Shown here in pieces: positions 29,147 to 38,859 of a DNA stretch of 64,000 bases. Position 1 is the stretch's first letter; every line of letters starts with the position of its first letter. The notes beneath the pieces were generated by a model. The model was given only the letters and a program-made list of their open reading frames with translations. It was not told the DNA's origin and did no database searches. This stretch comes from Frigidibacter mobilis (GTDB lineage Bacteria; Pseudomonadota; Alphaproteobacteria; Rhodobacterales; Rhodobacteraceae). Location: assembly GCF_001620265.1 (NCBI RefSeq), contig NZ_CP012661.1:2480001-2544000 (forward strand), read 5' to 3'. A program made the translations under genes and the position numbers.

Positions 29147-29316
29147 CGTCACGCCCTCCGATTTCAAGTTATCCCAAAGGTAAGCCCAGCCAAGCCCGGG
29201 CGCAAGCGCGGCCGTGCAGAGGGGGTGTGCGCCGCAACTAGCCCCGCGGCGGCCTGCGCCACCCCTTCTTGCGGGCTGAATACTCGGAGGATGCGGCGGG
29301 CGGAGCGCTTTTCTTG

Positions 29317-29772
29317 TCAGGGAGTTCCGTAAAGATCGGCGGCGCGTTTTTCGAAGGCGCGCACGATGCGGGCCATCGCCTCGCCGAACACCGCGCCGAT
29401 GATCCGCTGCAAGATCGGGTTGCGGAACTCAAAGTCCACGAAGAAGGCAACCTCGGACCCGCCCTCGGGTCGGTCGCGGAACGCCCAGGTCGAGCGCATG
29501 TACTTGAACGGGCCGTCGAGATATTCGGTGTCGATCTTGCGCGCCTCGGGCCAGAGCAGCACGCGGCTGCCGAAGCGTTCGCGGAACACCTTGAACGAGA
29601 TCACCAGATCCGCCTCCAGCACCTCGGAGCCACCCTCGCCCGCGCGGCGCGAGCGGATGCGGGCGGCGGAGTTCCAGGGCAGGAATTCGGGGTAGCGTCC
29701 GACATCGGCAACAAGGTCATACATCTGCTGCGCCGTCCAGGGCAGCGGCCGTGTTTCCGAATGTGTCGGCAT
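29317..29772 (-). CDS. RatA/COQ10-like START-domain protein
   Basis: A 151-residue polyketide-cyclase/START fold protein starting [20 protein letters not shown], then [19 protein letters not shown] and [20 protein letters not shown]. Members bind ubiquinone-like lipids (COQ10) or have been described as the RatA toxin; in alphaproteobacteria the ubiquinone-binding role is the more likely. No partner antitoxin is adjacent. The 144 nt to the start of ppx hold no feature. Confidence 0.9.
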   Translation of the reverse strand: MPTHSETRPLPWTAQQMYDLVADVGRYPEFLPWNSAARIRSRRAGEGGSEVLEADLVISFKVFRERFGSRVLLWPEARKIDTEYLDGPFKYMRSTWAFRDRPEGGSEVAFFVDFEFRNPILQRIIGAVFGEAMARIVRAFEKRAADLYGTP

Positions 29773-29884
29773 GAAGGGATCTGTCCTCTTTGGTCCGCGG
29801 CCCGCCAGTGCTTTTTCGCAGCCGTTTCGCGTGACCTTCGGTGTTTCATGTCGTAAATACCGCGGGTCAGTTCAAGGGAAAACC

Positions 29885-30445
29885 ATGCCCGCACCCATTC
29901 CTGCGCGACCTTATGTCATCGACGAGATGATCTCGGCCAAGACCATCGCCGCCCGGGTCGAGGCGCTGGCGAAAGAGATCAGCCAGGCCTTTGCCGGCAC
30001 CGACAAGCTGGTGGTGGTGGGGCTCTTGCGCGGGTCGTTCGTGTTCATCGCGGACCTTGTGCGCGAGATCGACCTGCCGGTGGAAGTGGATTTCCTCGAG
30101 GCCTCGAGCTATGGCGACGCGATGGAATCCAGCCGCGAGGTGCGGATCCTCAAGGACCTGCGCGGCGAGATTGCCGGGCGCGACGTGCTGGTGGTGGAAG
30201 ATATCGTCGATACCGGCTTCACCCTCAGCCATGTGCTGCGTCTGCTGCAAAGCCGCGAGCCGGCGCGGCTGGAGGTCTGCGCGCTGCTGGACAAGCCGAG
30301 CCGCCGCGAGGTGCCAGTGCGGGCGCGCTGGACCGGGTTCGAGATCCCAGATGAATTCGTGGTCGGCTATGGCATCGACTTTGCGCAGCGCAACCGCAAC
30401 CTGCCCTTCATCGGCAAGGTGCGCTTCCCCGGCGAGGCATCATGA
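29885..30445 (+). CDS. hpt: Hypoxanthine phosphoribosyltransferase
   Basis: Salvages hypoxanthine (and guanine) to nucleotides with PRPP. 186 residues; the PRPP loop [18 protein letters not shown] is unambiguous, and [19 protein letters not shown] carries the pyrophosphate-binding loop. ATG 29885 follows AAGGGAA. Its stop overlaps the next start by 4 nt (ATGA). Confidence 0.94.
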   Translation: MPAPIPARPYVIDEMISAKTIAARVEALAKEISQAFAGTDKLVVVGLLRGSFVFIADLVREIDLPVEVDFLEASSYGDAMESSREVRILKDLRGEIAGRDVLVVEDIVDTGFTLSHVLRLLQSREPARLEVCALLDKPSRREVPVRARWTGFEIPDEFVVGYGIDFAQRNRNLPFIGKVRFPGEAS

Positions 30446-30627
30446 ACCTTGTCTGGCTGATGCGGGCGGCGCATTGGGTGCGCAACCCGCCCTCGATGGG
30501 GCGGGTGATCCTTGTGGGCGTCGTGGTGGCGATCTGCCTGGCCATCGTCGGCATAGAGCGGCTGGGGCTGTGGCCCGAGGCGCTGACGCTGGACCCGAAG
30601 GCGACGCGCGGGCCGCGGCTGCCCTAG
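30442..30627 (+). CDS. Small inner-membrane protein coupled to hpt, unknown
   Basis: A 61-residue protein with one transmembrane helix ([20 protein letters not shown]) and a short cytoplasmic N-terminus. The 4-nt ATGA overlap with hpt supports expression. A gene of this type often follows hpt in Rhodobacteraceae; function unknown. Confidence 0.75.
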   Translation: MNLVWLMRAAHWVRNPPSMGRVILVGVVVAICLAIVGIERLGLWPEALTLDPKATRGPRLP

Positions 30628-30727
30628 CAGTCTCACGCTTCCGTGAAGGAGCGGCGCCGTGGTTGCGGCGGCGGCGGCGGGCGGGCACGCTTTGTGCTGA
30701 CGCTGCCAGCTGCGAAGGAGCCCGCCG

Positions 30728-31616
30728 ATGCGCCGCCCGATCCTTGCCGGTCTTGTGCTGATTGCCGCGGGGGCCGGGCTTGGCCTGTGGATCACCCGGC
30801 CGCAGCAGGTTTCCGCCGCCGCGCTTGACGGGCTGACGGGGGATGCCGGGCGCGGCGAGGCGGTGTTCCATGCCGCGGGCTGCGCCAGTTGCCACATGGC
30901 GCCGGGCGCGAGCGGGGACGCGCAGCGGGTGCTGTCGGGCGGGCAGGAATTCCCGTCGGAATTCGGCACCTTCATCGCCCCCAACATCTCGCCCGACCCC
31001 GAGCATGGCATCGGCGGCTGGAGCCTGCAGGCGTTCGCCAGCGCCATGACGCGCGGCACCTCGCCCCAAGGCACGCATTATTACCCCGCCTTTCCCTATG
31101 CCAGCTATGCCAGGGCAGAGTTGCAGGACGTGGCCGACCTGCACGAATTCTGGGCGACGCTGCCGCCCTCGGACCAGCCGAGCCGGCCGCACCGGGTGGG
31201 GTTTCCCTTCAACATCCGTGCCTCGCTTGGCGGCTGGAAGCTGCTGTTCCTGAACACGGACTGGGTGGTGGAGGGCGATCTGACGCCCGAGGCCGGCCGC
31301 GGGCGCTATCTGGTGGAGGCGCTTGGCCATTGCGGCGAATGCCACACCCCGCGGGGCGCTTGGCAACATGGACCGCAGCCGGTGGCTGGCCGGCGTTCCG
31401 GGACCGGACGGGCGCGGCGGGGTTCCCAACATCACGCCGGGCGCGCTGGACTGGTCCGAAGGTGAGATCGTGGAATACCTCACCTCGGGTTTCACGCCCG
31501 ATTATGACAGCGCCGGCGGGCATATGGCGCTGGTGGTGTCGAACCTGGCGCAATTGCCCGAGGCAGAGCGGGCGGCGATTGCGGCCTATCTGAAGGCGGT
31601 GCCGGCGGTGGAGTGA
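30728..31616 (+). CDS. Dihaem cytochrome c, with an apparent single-base deletion
   Basis: A periplasmic or membrane-anchored electron carrier with an N-terminal signal anchor (LAGLVLIAAGAGLGLWI) and two haem-binding motifs: CASCH in HAAGCASCHMAPG and CGECH in GHCGECHTPRG. It resembles the cytochrome c subunits of membrane dehydrogenases (gluconate/alcohol type). The frame that starts at 30728 degenerates after CHTPRGA, while the expected continuation (LGNMDRSRWLAGVPGPDG to LPEAERAAIAAYLKAVP) is in the next frame and ends at 31616. One base is missing within 31355-31359 (GGCGC). Restored length about 296 residues. ATG 30728 follows AAGGAG. Confidence 0.85.
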
Positions 31617-31841
31617 CGGGCAGCGGCCCCCTCCTCGCTTCAGGTCGGGCGCCCCGGCGCGCGGCCACAGGGCAAGGGGGCGCCGGTGGGAGATCAGAGT
31701 AGAACTCCGGCCTGAGCCACTCCCCGCCGATCACCACTAATTGACAAAAACGGGATGCGCCCCTGCCAGATCTGGGGTATGGTCAATCCCAATGGCACCG
31801 GCAGAAGCCGGGCCCCGACAAAAACCACCCGAGGACAGAGC

Positions 31842-32888
31842 ATGATGACCCCGATTTTTCGCTACGCCCCGACTCTGTCGGCTGCGGCGCTTCTGGCCAT
31901 CGCCGCCCCGCTGGCGGCGCAACAGATCACCGGCTATGATCCCGCGACCGGCTATCAGACCGCCCCCGGCTATGGCGGCTATTCCGGCACCTCCACCGGC
32001 TCCAGCTTTGGCAATGACAGCTATAGCGGCAACTATGCCGGCGGTGGTGGCGGCTTCACCTCCCCGAACGGTTTCTACCTGCGCGGCCTGGTCGAGGCAG
32101 AGATGCTGAAGAACCGCAAGGAGGATGACAGCATCTTCTACGGCGATATCAGCTTTGGCTATGCCCCCGCGGGCGGCGGCATCGGCGCAGATTTCGGGCT
32201 GGTCGGATATGACAGCAGCGCCGCGGACGATCTGGCCGTCTATGCCGCCCTCAGCTTTGGCCTTGGCGACGGGCGGATGCAGGTCGGCGCGCCGCGTGCG
32301 GTGCTGGACGATTTCATGGATATTCCGCCGGTGGGCGGATCGCGGTTTCTGGACATCGGCTTTGGTCAGCCGACCTCCAGCTTTGTCAGCGCCTATGCGC
32401 TGACCGACGGCAAGACCCCCTATGGCCTGCGCTACGACACCTCGATGGGCGGGCTGGATCTGGCCGGCTCGGTGCATCAGTTCGGCGGCGATGACGTGTC
32501 GGCGGCGGATCTGGCGGCGGCCTTCGAGATGGGCGCGGTGACGCTGAGCGCCGGGACCGAATATGTCGATGGCGAGGGGCCGAGCGGCTTCAACCTGATC
32601 TTGGGCGGCAAGGCCGAGTTCGGGCAGATGGAGGGCGGGCTTTACTATTCCAGCCTGCAGCGCCCCGGCGATATCGAGGCCTGGACGGCCTATGGCACCT
32701 GGCGGCCGAGCCAGCCGATTTCAGTGACCGGGTCGGTGGTGTCGGCGCGCGAGTCGGGCGACGAGGCCACGCTCTACGGTGTCAGCGCCGAATATTCCAT
32801 TCCGCAGGGCGCCTATGTGCAGGGTGGCATTCTGGACGGGGATGGCGAGCCGACCACCTTTGACGTGAGCGTCGGCTGGAAGTTCTGA
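31842..32888 (+). CDS. Secreted/outer-membrane beta-barrel-like protein
   Basis: A 348-residue exported protein: signal peptide with cleavage after AIAAPLAA, a Gly/Ser/Tyr-rich region (residues ~30-75), then alternating strands of the porin type ending in the aromatic FDVSVGWKF, the C-terminal Phe expected for BAM-inserted barrels. Likely a porin or porin-like outer-membrane protein; no strong match to a named family. ATG 31842 follows GAGGACAGAG. A consensus-like TTGACA at 31741 could be a -35 element. A terminator follows directly. Confidence 0.75.
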   Translation: MMTPIFRYAPTLSAAALLAIAAPLAAQQITGYDPATGYQTAPGYGGYSGTSTGSSFGNDSYSGNYAGGGGGFTSPNGFYLRGLVEAEMLKNRKEDDSIFYGDISFGYAPAGGGIGADFGLVGYDSSAADDLAVYAALSFGLGDGRMQVGAPRAVLDDFMDIPPVGGSRFLDIGFGQPTSSFVSAYALTDGKTPYGLRYDTSMGGLDLAGSVHQFGGDDVSAADLAAAFEMGAVTLSAGTEYVDGEGPSGFNLILGGKAEFGQMEGGLYYSSLQRPGDIEAWTAYGTWRPSQPISVTGSVVSARESGDEATLYGVSAEYSIPQGAYVQGGILDGDGEPTTFDVSVGWKF

Positions 32889-32911
32889 AACCGGCAACAA
32901 CGCAATACCAG

Positions 32912-32937
32912 ACGGCGCCCCTTCGGGCGCCGTTTTG
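32912..32937. terminator. Intrinsic terminator between convergent genes
   Basis: ACGGCGCCC (32912-32920) CTTC GGGCGCCGT (32925-32933) then TTT: a 9-bp stem with a tetraloop and short T-run. It serves the barrel gene on the plus strand and probably the small gene on the minus strand. Confidence 0.85.
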
Positions 32938-32955
32938 CTGTATGGGTGCCGAGGA

Positions 32956-33186
32956 TCAGCGACCCAGGCGGCGGGTGACCTGGGCGGCCTGACGGGCACG
33001 CTTGGCAAGGTCGCGGCCAGCCTTGGACTGAGCGACGGTCTGGCCGTTCGAAGCGGACGTCTTGGCAGCGGTGCCAGCGGGCTTCTTCCCCTTGCCCAGA
33101 TGGCCCATGCCGGCATTGACGCCCTTGTTCACCGCCTTGCGCATCAGGGTGTTCAGGATCATCGACACAATCTGGTTCAGGTTCAT
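32956..33186 (-). CDS. Conserved 76-residue basic protein, unknown
   Basis: A 76-residue, strongly basic protein: MNLNQIVSMILNTLMRKAVN at the N-terminus, a Gly/Lys linker, and an Arg/Lys-rich tail (GRDLAKRARQAAQVTRRLGR). A gene like this is widespread in Rhodobacteraceae, but no function is known. It sits 61 nt downstream of scpB on the same strand and ends at the shared terminator. Confidence 0.8.
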   Translation of the reverse strand: MNLNQIVSMILNTLMRKAVNKGVNAGMGHLGKGKKPAGTAAKTSASNGQTVAQSKAGRDLAKRARQAAQVTRRLGR

Positions 33187-33247
33187 CGCGCTGTCTCCGG
33201 GGCCGATGCGGCCCTGCGCCTACAGATGGGCCGAAACGCGGGGTGTT

Positions 33248-33892
33248 TCAATCCTCGAACAGTTCGGTCTGGCCCGGCGCCTCGTCCTCGTCCTCCTCGC
33301 CGCGGGTCATGCCGCCGGGCAACGGGCGGTTGTCCAGCAGGCCCGCCTGCCGCAACTCGCGCAGGCCCGGCAGGTCGCGGGCGCTTTCCAGCCCAAAATG
33401 GTCGAGGAACGCCTCGGTCACGACAAAGGTCACGGGGCGGCCCGGGGTCATGCGGCGGCGGCCGAAGCGGATCCAGTCCAGCTCCAGCAGCTGATCGACG
33501 GTGCCGCGGCTGACGGCGACGCCGCGGATCTCCTCGATCTCGGCGCGGGTGGCGGGCTGGTGATAGGCGATGATCGCCAGCGTCTCGATGGCGGCGCGCG
33601 ACAGCTTGCGGTTTTCCGTCACCTCGCGGTGCATCAGGTGGCCAAGGTCGGGCGCGGTGCGGAAGGCCCAGCCATCGCCGACGCGCATCAGCCGTACCCC
33701 CCGTCCCTCATAGCGGCGGCGCAGGTAAGCCAGCGCCTCGGCGGCATCGCAGCCATGCGGCAGCCGCTGCGCAAGGTCGGCAACCGTCACCGGGTCGGTC
33801 GCGGCGAAGAGGATCGCCTCGATCATGCGTTCCTGTTCCGCGATAGGGGGCGCCTCGAACAGCGAGCGTTCGGTATCGGGCTTCGTGCTCAT
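33248..33892 (-). CDS. scpB: Segregation and condensation protein ScpB
   Basis: Winged-helix kite subunit of the SMC-ScpAB condensin. 214 residues with RMIEAILFAATDPVTVADLA, ETLAIIAYHQPATRAEIEEI and RGVAVSRGTVDQLLELDWI. Starts 3 nt after scpA, which it partners. Confidence 0.96.
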   Translation of the reverse strand: MSTKPDTERSLFEAPPIAEQERMIEAILFAATDPVTVADLAQRLPHGCDAAEALAYLRRRYEGRGVRLMRVGDGWAFRTAPDLGHLMHREVTENRKLSRAAIETLAIIAYHQPATRAEIEEIRGVAVSRGTVDQLLELDWIRFGRRRMTPGRPVTFVVTEAFLDHFGLESARDLPGLRELRQAGLLDNRPLPGGMTRGEEDEDEAPGQTELFED

Positions 33893-33895
33893 GGT

Positions 33896-34672
33896 TCAGG
33901 GATCCTTGCGGCGCAGCGAGATCGGTTCGAACGTGCCGGACTGGCGCAGCTCGATCAGGCCGCGCTTGGCCAGTTCCAGCGTGGCGGCAAAGGTGGCGGC
34001 GGTAGCCGACTTGCGACGGACGGGGTCGGCGGTCCAACCTTCGGGCAGGTAGGCGACAAGGTCGGTCCAGTCACCGGCATAGCCGATCAGCCCGCGCAGA
34101 CGCTCCAACGCGTTGTCCATCGTGTAGACATCGTGGCGGTCCATCACGAAAGGGCGGAACTCGTCACGGGTGCGGATGCGGGCATAGGCCTGCATCAGGT
34201 CCAGCAGGCTGGCGGTGTAGCGCACGCGGCGCACGACACCCGAGGCATCGGGCGCGCCGCGCACGAAGAAGTCGCGCCCCTTCTGGTCACGCGCCATCAG
34301 CCGGGCGGCAGCCTCGCGCATCGCGGCCAGCCGTTCCAGCTGATAGGCGAGGTGCGCGGCCAGATCCTCGGCCGAGGGGCCTTCCTCGGTCGGATCGGGC
34401 GGCAGCAGCAGCCGGGATTTGAGGAAGGCGAGCCAGGCGGCCATCACCAGGTAATCCGCCGCCAGCTCGATCCGCAGCGCCTTGGCCTCTTCGACGAAGC
34501 GCAGGTATTGCTCGGCCAGTTGCAGCACCGAAATCTTGCGCAGGTCGACCTTCTGGCTGCGCGAGAGCGTCAGCAGCAGGTCGAGCGGGCCCTCGAACCC
34601 GTCGACATCGACGATCAGCGCCTCGGAGGCGCGGCGTTCGGCAACCTCTGTCTGCCAGCTCTCTTCCGCCAT
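33896..34672 (-). CDS. scpA: Segregation and condensation protein ScpA
   Basis: Kleisin subunit that bridges SMC heads. 258 residues with the N-terminal motif VDGFEGPLDLLLTLSRSQKV and the C-terminal winged helix ending in TLELAKRGLIELRQSGTFEP. Between nagZ (2-nt gap) and scpB (3-nt gap) in one operon. Confidence 0.96.
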   Translation of the reverse strand: MAEESWQTEVAERRASEALIVDVDGFEGPLDLLLTLSRSQKVDLRKISVLQLAEQYLRFVEEAKALRIELAADYLVMAAWLAFLKSRLLLPPDPTEEGPSAEDLAAHLAYQLERLAAMREAAARLMARDQKGRDFFVRGAPDASGVVRRVRYTASLLDLMQAYARIRTRDEFRPFVMDRHDVYTMDNALERLRGLIGYAGDWTDLVAYLPEGWTADPVRRKSATAATFAATLELAKRGLIELRQSGTFEPISLRRKDP

Positions 34673-34674
34673 CG

Positions 34675-35679
34675 TCAGCCGCCCGTGTGAAGCAGCGTCA
34701 AGAGTTCTGCTCGAAGAGCTGTGCTGTCAATGGGGGCAGGCTTGCCACGCTGCGCGAGGGCGGCCTGCGCTCGGGTGGTGGCAGCGGGGGTCAGGCAGCC
34801 CGAGGCCGCCGCCACCGCCTGCATCTCGGCCATATCGCCATTACAATGCAGCACCAGATCGCAGCCCGCGGCCAGTGCGGCGGCGGCGCGGGCGCCGAAA
34901 CCACCGGTCAGGGCGTGCATGCCGATATCGTCGGTCATCAAGAGCCCGCCAAAGCCGATCTCCTGCCGGATCAGCGAGATCATCAGCGGCGAGGCAGTGG
35001 CGGGGCGATCCGCGTCCAGCGCGGTGAAGACGATATGCGCGGTCATCGCCATCGGCAGGTCGGCCAGTGCGGCGAAGGGGGCGAAATCGTTCGCCAAGAG
35101 GTCGGCGCGGCTGGCATCGACCCGGGGCAGCGATTGGTGGCTGTCGGCGCTGGCGCGGCCGTGGCCAGGCAGATGCTTCATCACCGGCAGCACCCCGCCG
35201 GCCAGCAGCCCTTCCGCGCAGGCGCGGGCAGCAAGGGTGACGGTGGCGGCATCGGTGCCGAAGCAGCGGTTGTGCAGGAACGGATGGGTCTGGGCGCAGG
35301 CGATATCGGCAGTGGGCGCGCAGTTCGCGTCGATGCCGCACGCGCGCAGTTCCTCGGCAATCAGCCGGTAACGCAGCCAGACGGCGCGGGCAGCGGCCCC
35401 TTCACGCGTGGCGGCCATCTGGTCGAGGGGGGGCAACCATTCGTACCAGTGGGGGGCGCGCAGCCGCTGCACCCGCCCGCCCTCCTGATCCACCATCACC
35501 GGCGCGTCGCGCCCCACCGCCGCGCGCAGGCTGGCGGTCAGGCGGGCGACCTGCTGCGGGTTCTCGATGTTGCGGGCAAAGAGGATGAAGCCGAAAGGAT
35601 CGGCATCCCGGAAGAAGGCCGCCTCGCTGGCGGAAAGCCCGGTGCCGAGGCAGCCGAGGATGGTGGCGCCAACTGCCAC
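34675..35679 (-). CDS. nagZ: Beta-N-acetylhexosaminidase NagZ
   Basis: Removes GlcNAc from anhydro-muropeptides in cytoplasmic peptidoglycan recycling. The GH3 motif KHLPGHGRASADSHQSLP supplies the Asp-His dyad and TDDIGMHALTG the nucleophilic Asp; MVDQEGGRVQRLRAP binds the sugar. The start is taken at GTG 35679, 2 nt after the SPOR gene's stop, giving 334 residues, the family size. Confidence 0.95.
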   Translation of the reverse strand: MAVGATILGCLGTGLSASEAAFFRDADPFGFILFARNIENPQQVARLTASLRAAVGRDAPVMVDQEGGRVQRLRAPHWYEWLPPLDQMAATREGAAARAVWLRYRLIAEELRACGIDANCAPTADIACAQTHPFLHNRCFGTDAATVTLAARACAEGLLAGGVLPVMKHLPGHGRASADSHQSLPRVDASRADLLANDFAPFAALADLPMAMTAHIVFTALDADRPATASPLMISLIRQEIGFGGLLMTDDIGMHALTGGFGARAAAALAAGCDLVLHCNGDMAEMQAVAAASGCLTPAATTRAQAALAQRGKPAPIDSTALRAELLTLLHTGG

Positions 35680-35681
35680 GA

Positions 35682-36794
35682 TCAGCGCACCTGGACCGGG
35701 ATGCAGTGCAGGTCCTTGCCGACCAGCGCCGCGCAGAAGCGCCGCGCATCGGCCAGATCGCCAAAGCCGGTGGCGCGCAGCCGGTAGAAGACACGCCCCG
35801 CGCTTTCGGCGGGCTGGATCACCCTGCCCTTGCCGGCCATCAGCGGCCCGAACTTCAGCGCGATGCGGTTCCATTCGTCGCGCGCCTGCGCCTCGTTGTC
35901 GAAGGCACCGAGCTGCACCAGCCGCGTTCCGGCGGGCAGGGTCGAGGGGTCGATGTCGCTGAAGCCGGGCAGCGCCGCCTCGGCCGCGGCATCGGCCGCG
36001 GCCAGTGCCACAACGCCAGTGGGCAATGCGCCTTGCGAGCGCGGCTGCGGGCGCGGCGAACGGGCAACGCCCGGGACAGATGCGGGAATGGCCCTGGGCG
36101 CCGGGGTTGCGGCAGCTGCTGCGGGCGCCGGCTCTGCAAGGGCTTCGTCCAGCGCCAGCGCCACCGCGGCATCGGTATCAGCCACCACCGGCGGATCGAG
36201 GATCGGTTCGGGCGCCTCGTCAGGCAGGGGTTCGGGCGGCACACCGCGGGCGGCCGCGATCGGCTGCACGGCCTCGACCGGGGCAAGGTGGTCACGCCGC
36301 GCCAGACTGACACCGCCCATCGCAGCCATCGGCAGGTCCTCATCGGCAAGGCTGGTGGGGTACGGGGCAAGGCGCAGCTCATTGGCGGTTCCGGCCGCCT
36401 CGCCAACTGCAGCCACCGTGTTGACGGCAAGCCCTGTATGCTGTGCAAGCTCTCCGCCGGGATTTTCGGGGGCGACGCGGGCCGGCCCTTCCAGTGCCGC
36501 GATCACCGGAACGCCGGTCACGTCGCGCACGGCCAGCTTGTAGCCCCAGACGCCCAGTCCGACGATCAGCGCCAGCGAGGTGAGCGCGCCGGCACTGTTT
36601 ACGAATTTCTGCGCCGTGCGGCGCATCTTGCTGCGCGGCTCCGGCAACTCGGCGCCGAATTCACCTTCTGCATCTTCGGCCGGGTTCCACCAGACCGCCG
36701 TGGCATAGGGGCCGCCATCGTCCGCATAGTCGGGGTCCGGCTCCGGGGCGTAACCGCCCCGATATTGCCCGTAACCCTTGGGATCCGCTGCCAT
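35682..36794 (-). CDS. SPOR-domain membrane protein
   Basis: A 370-residue bitopic protein: cytoplasmic acidic N-terminus, one transmembrane helix (ALTSLALIVGLGVWGYKLA, residues ~70-90), a long Ala/Pro-rich periplasmic linker, and a C-terminal SPOR domain (TRLVQLGAFDNEAQARDEWN to GFGDLADARRFCAALVG) that binds denuded peptidoglycan at division sites. The position between argS and nagZ is conserved in Rhodobacterales. Confidence 0.93.
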   Translation of the reverse strand: MAADPKGYGQYRGGYAPEPDPDYADDGGPYATAVWWNPAEDAEGEFGAELPEPRSKMRRTAQKFVNSAGALTSLALIVGLGVWGYKLAVRDVTGVPVIAALEGPARVAPENPGGELAQHTGLAVNTVAAVGEAAGTANELRLAPYPTSLADEDLPMAAMGGVSLARRDHLAPVEAVQPIAAARGVPPEPLPDEAPEPILDPPVVADTDAAVALALDEALAEPAPAAAAATPAPRAIPASVPGVARSPRPQPRSQGALPTGVVALAAADAAAEAALPGFSDIDPSTLPAGTRLVQLGAFDNEAQARDEWNRIALKFGPLMAGKGRVIQPAESAGRVFYRLRATGFGDLADARRFCAALVGKDLHCIPVQVR

Positions 36795-36903
36795 GCCTCG
36801 CCTTCCGGGCGACCCGGACCACGCCGATCACGCGCGCCTGCCGCCTCTTCTTGCCCGCCTCCCCCTGTCCGGCCCGAAACGGGCTGGCAGCCTGCGCCTG
36901 TTT

Positions 36904-38646
36904 TCAGCGCATTTCCTCTGCCGGGGTGACGCCAAGGATACCAAGACCTGCAGAAATGACAACGCCCGTGGCCCGGGCAAGGGCGATTTTCGCCTGTGAG
37001 GCGGCTGAATCCTCTTGCATGAAGCGCAGGCCCGGCTCTTCGTTGCCGCGATTCCACAGGCTGTGCAGGTCGGAAGCCAGTTCGTAGAGGTAGAAGGCGA
37101 TGCGGTGCGGCTCATTGCTGCGGGCGGCGATTTCCACCAGCCGCGGCCATTCGGCGATCTTGCGCGCCAGTCCCAGTTCTGCCTCATGCCCGATCCGGGA
37201 CAGATCGGCGGCGCAAAGCGCGGCATCGTCCACCGCCAGCCCCGCCTCGGCCGCCTTGCGCAGCACCGAGCGGATGCGGGCATGGGCGTATTGCACATAG
37301 AAGACCGGGTTATCCTTGGACTGGTCCAGCACCTTGTCGAAGTCGAAATCCAGCGCCATGTCGTTCTTGCGGGTCAGCATGACGAAGCGGGTGACATCGG
37401 CGCCCGCCTGCTCGACAACGTCGCGCAGGGTGACGAAGGTGCCCGCACGCTTGGACATCTTGAACGGCTCGCCGTTCTTCCACAGCTTGACCAACTGGAT
37501 CAGCTTGATATCGAGCGGCACCCGGCCGTTCGACAGCGCCGAGACGGCGGCCTTCATCCGCTTGACATAGCCGCCGTGATCGGCGCCGAACACGTCGATC
37601 AGCGCATCATAGCCGCGCTGCACCTTGTCGTAGTGATAGGCGATATCGGGGGCGAAATAGGTCCAGCTGCCGTCGGACTTCATCACCGGGCGGTCGACAT
37701 CATCACCGTGCAGGGTGGAGCGGAACAGGGTCTGCTGGCGCGGCTCCCAATCCTCGGGGGTCTTGCCCTTCGGGGGCTCCAGAATGCCTTCATAGATCAG
37801 GTCCATGCCGCGCAGGGTGTCCAACGCCGCCTCGATCTTGCCGGTGCCGTAGAGCGCCTTTTCGCTGGAATAGATATCCATCTTCACCCCGAGGAGGGCG
37901 AGGTCGGAGCGGATCATCTCCATCATCGCGTCGATGGCGAAGGCGCGGATGTCGTCGATCCAGTCCGCCTCGGGCTTGCCCAGCAGGCTTTCTCCGTATT
38001 TCGCCTTCAGCGCCTCGCCCACCGGCACGAGGTAGTCGCCGGGATAGAGGCCTTCGCGGATCTCAGGCTCCAGCCCATTGGCCTCACGGTATCGCTCATA
38101 GGCCGAGCGCGCCAGTACATCGACCTGCGCGCCGCCGTCGTTGACGTAGTATTCCCGCGTCACCTCATGGCCCGCATAAGCCAGAAGCGCCGCCAGCGCA
38201 TCGCCGAACACCGCGCCGCGGGTATGGCCGACATGCATCGGGCCGGTGGGGTTGGCAGAGACAAATTCGACATTGACCTTGCGGCCACGACCGATGTCGG
38301 ATCGCCCGTAAGCCTCGGGGGCGCGAAGCGCGGCGCGGACCACGCCCTGCCATTCGGCGGGCGAGAGGCGCAGGTTCAGGAAGCCCGGACCTGCAACCTC
38401 GGCCGTGGTCAGGCGCGGATCGGCAGCCAGCCGGGCCGCCAGTGCCTCGGCAATGACGCGCGGCGACTGGCCGGCGGGCTTGGCCAGCACCATCGCGGCA
38501 TTGGTCGCCATGTCGCCATGCGCCGGATCGCGCGGCGGTTCTACCGAGACGGCGGCCATGTCGAGCCCGGCGGGCAGAGCCCCCTCTGCGGCCATCGCCT
38601 CGAGATTGCGGATCACCAGCGCGCGGATATCGGAAAAGAGGTTCAT
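36904..38646 (-). CDS. argS: Arginyl-tRNA synthetase
   Basis: Class I synthetase of 580 residues. The HIGH motif appears as [14 protein letters not shown], with the N-terminal additional domain ahead and the ALPHA anticodon-binding domain behind ([19 protein letters not shown]). KMSK-like segment [14 protein letters not shown] is present. ATG 38646 has AAGGTGAT upstream. Confidence 0.98.
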   Translation of the reverse strand: MNLFSDIRALVIRNLEAMAAEGALPAGLDMAAVSVEPPRDPAHGDMATNAAMVLAKPAGQSPRVIAEALAARLAADPRLTTAEVAGPGFLNLRLSPAEWQGVVRAALRAPEAYGRSDIGRGRKVNVEFVSANPTGPMHVGHTRGAVFGDALAALLAYAGHEVTREYYVNDGGAQVDVLARSAYERYREANGLEPEIREGLYPGDYLVPVGEALKAKYGESLLGKPEADWIDDIRAFAIDAMMEMIRSDLALLGVKMDIYSSEKALYGTGKIEAALDTLRGMDLIYEGILEPPKGKTPEDWEPRQQTLFRSTLHGDDVDRPVMKSDGSWTYFAPDIAYHYDKVQRGYDALIDVFGADHGGYVKRMKAAVSALSNGRVPLDIKLIQLVKLWKNGEPFKMSKRAGTFVTLRDVVEQAGADVTRFVMLTRKNDMALDFDFDKVLDQSKDNPVFYVQYAHARIRSVLRKAAEAGLAVDDAALCAADLSRIGHEAELGLARKIAEWPRLVEIAARSNEPHRIAFYLYELASDLHSLWNRGNEEPGLRFMQEDSAASQAKIALARATGVVISAGLGILGVTPAEEMR

Positions 38647-38723
38647 TTCATCACCTTTTGCTGCCTGCCGGGATGCCAGAGGCGGCGGGCGGCGTCAACG
38701 GGGGGCGGAAAATGGCTTGTTGC

Positions 38724-38850
38724 CAAGGCCGGGCGGCCTTCTGCCCCGCCCCGCCGACGAAAGCCGGGGGGCTTTCTGCCCGCCCGAAACGAAGAAGCGG
38801 GGGGCATTCTGCCCCCCGGGCCCCCCGAGGATATTTGTCCCAGCAAGAAT
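38724..38850. repeat. Triple tandem hairpin repeat between dgt and argS
   Basis: Three units of the pattern AAGCCGGGGGGCTTTCTGCCC are spaced by 30-40 nt, the last one running into GGGCCCCCCGAGGATATTT and GTCCCAGCAAGAATGGG, the same core as the left arm of the hairpin at 2408. Each unit can fold into a short GC stem. Probable transcription terminator/REP-like cluster for dgt. Confidence 0.7.
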
Positions 38851-38859
38851 GGGAAGGAG

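Noticed and set aside
27401..29332. A 643-codon plus-strand frame opposite rlmE and ppx
   Set aside because: Shadow of two well-supported minus-strand genes; its product is Arg/His/Gln-rich with no motif.
29317..29772. RatA-like gene considered as a toxin-antitoxin locus
   Set aside because: No antitoxin (RatB-like) gene next to it; the family's ubiquinone-binding role explains it better.
33062..34690. A 542-codon plus-strand frame over scpB/scpA
   Set aside because: Antisense to two family-matched genes with perfect operon spacing.
38724..38850. Three spaced repeats considered as a tiny CRISPR array
   Set aside because: Units differ from each other, spacers are unequal and GC-rich, and no cas gene is present.
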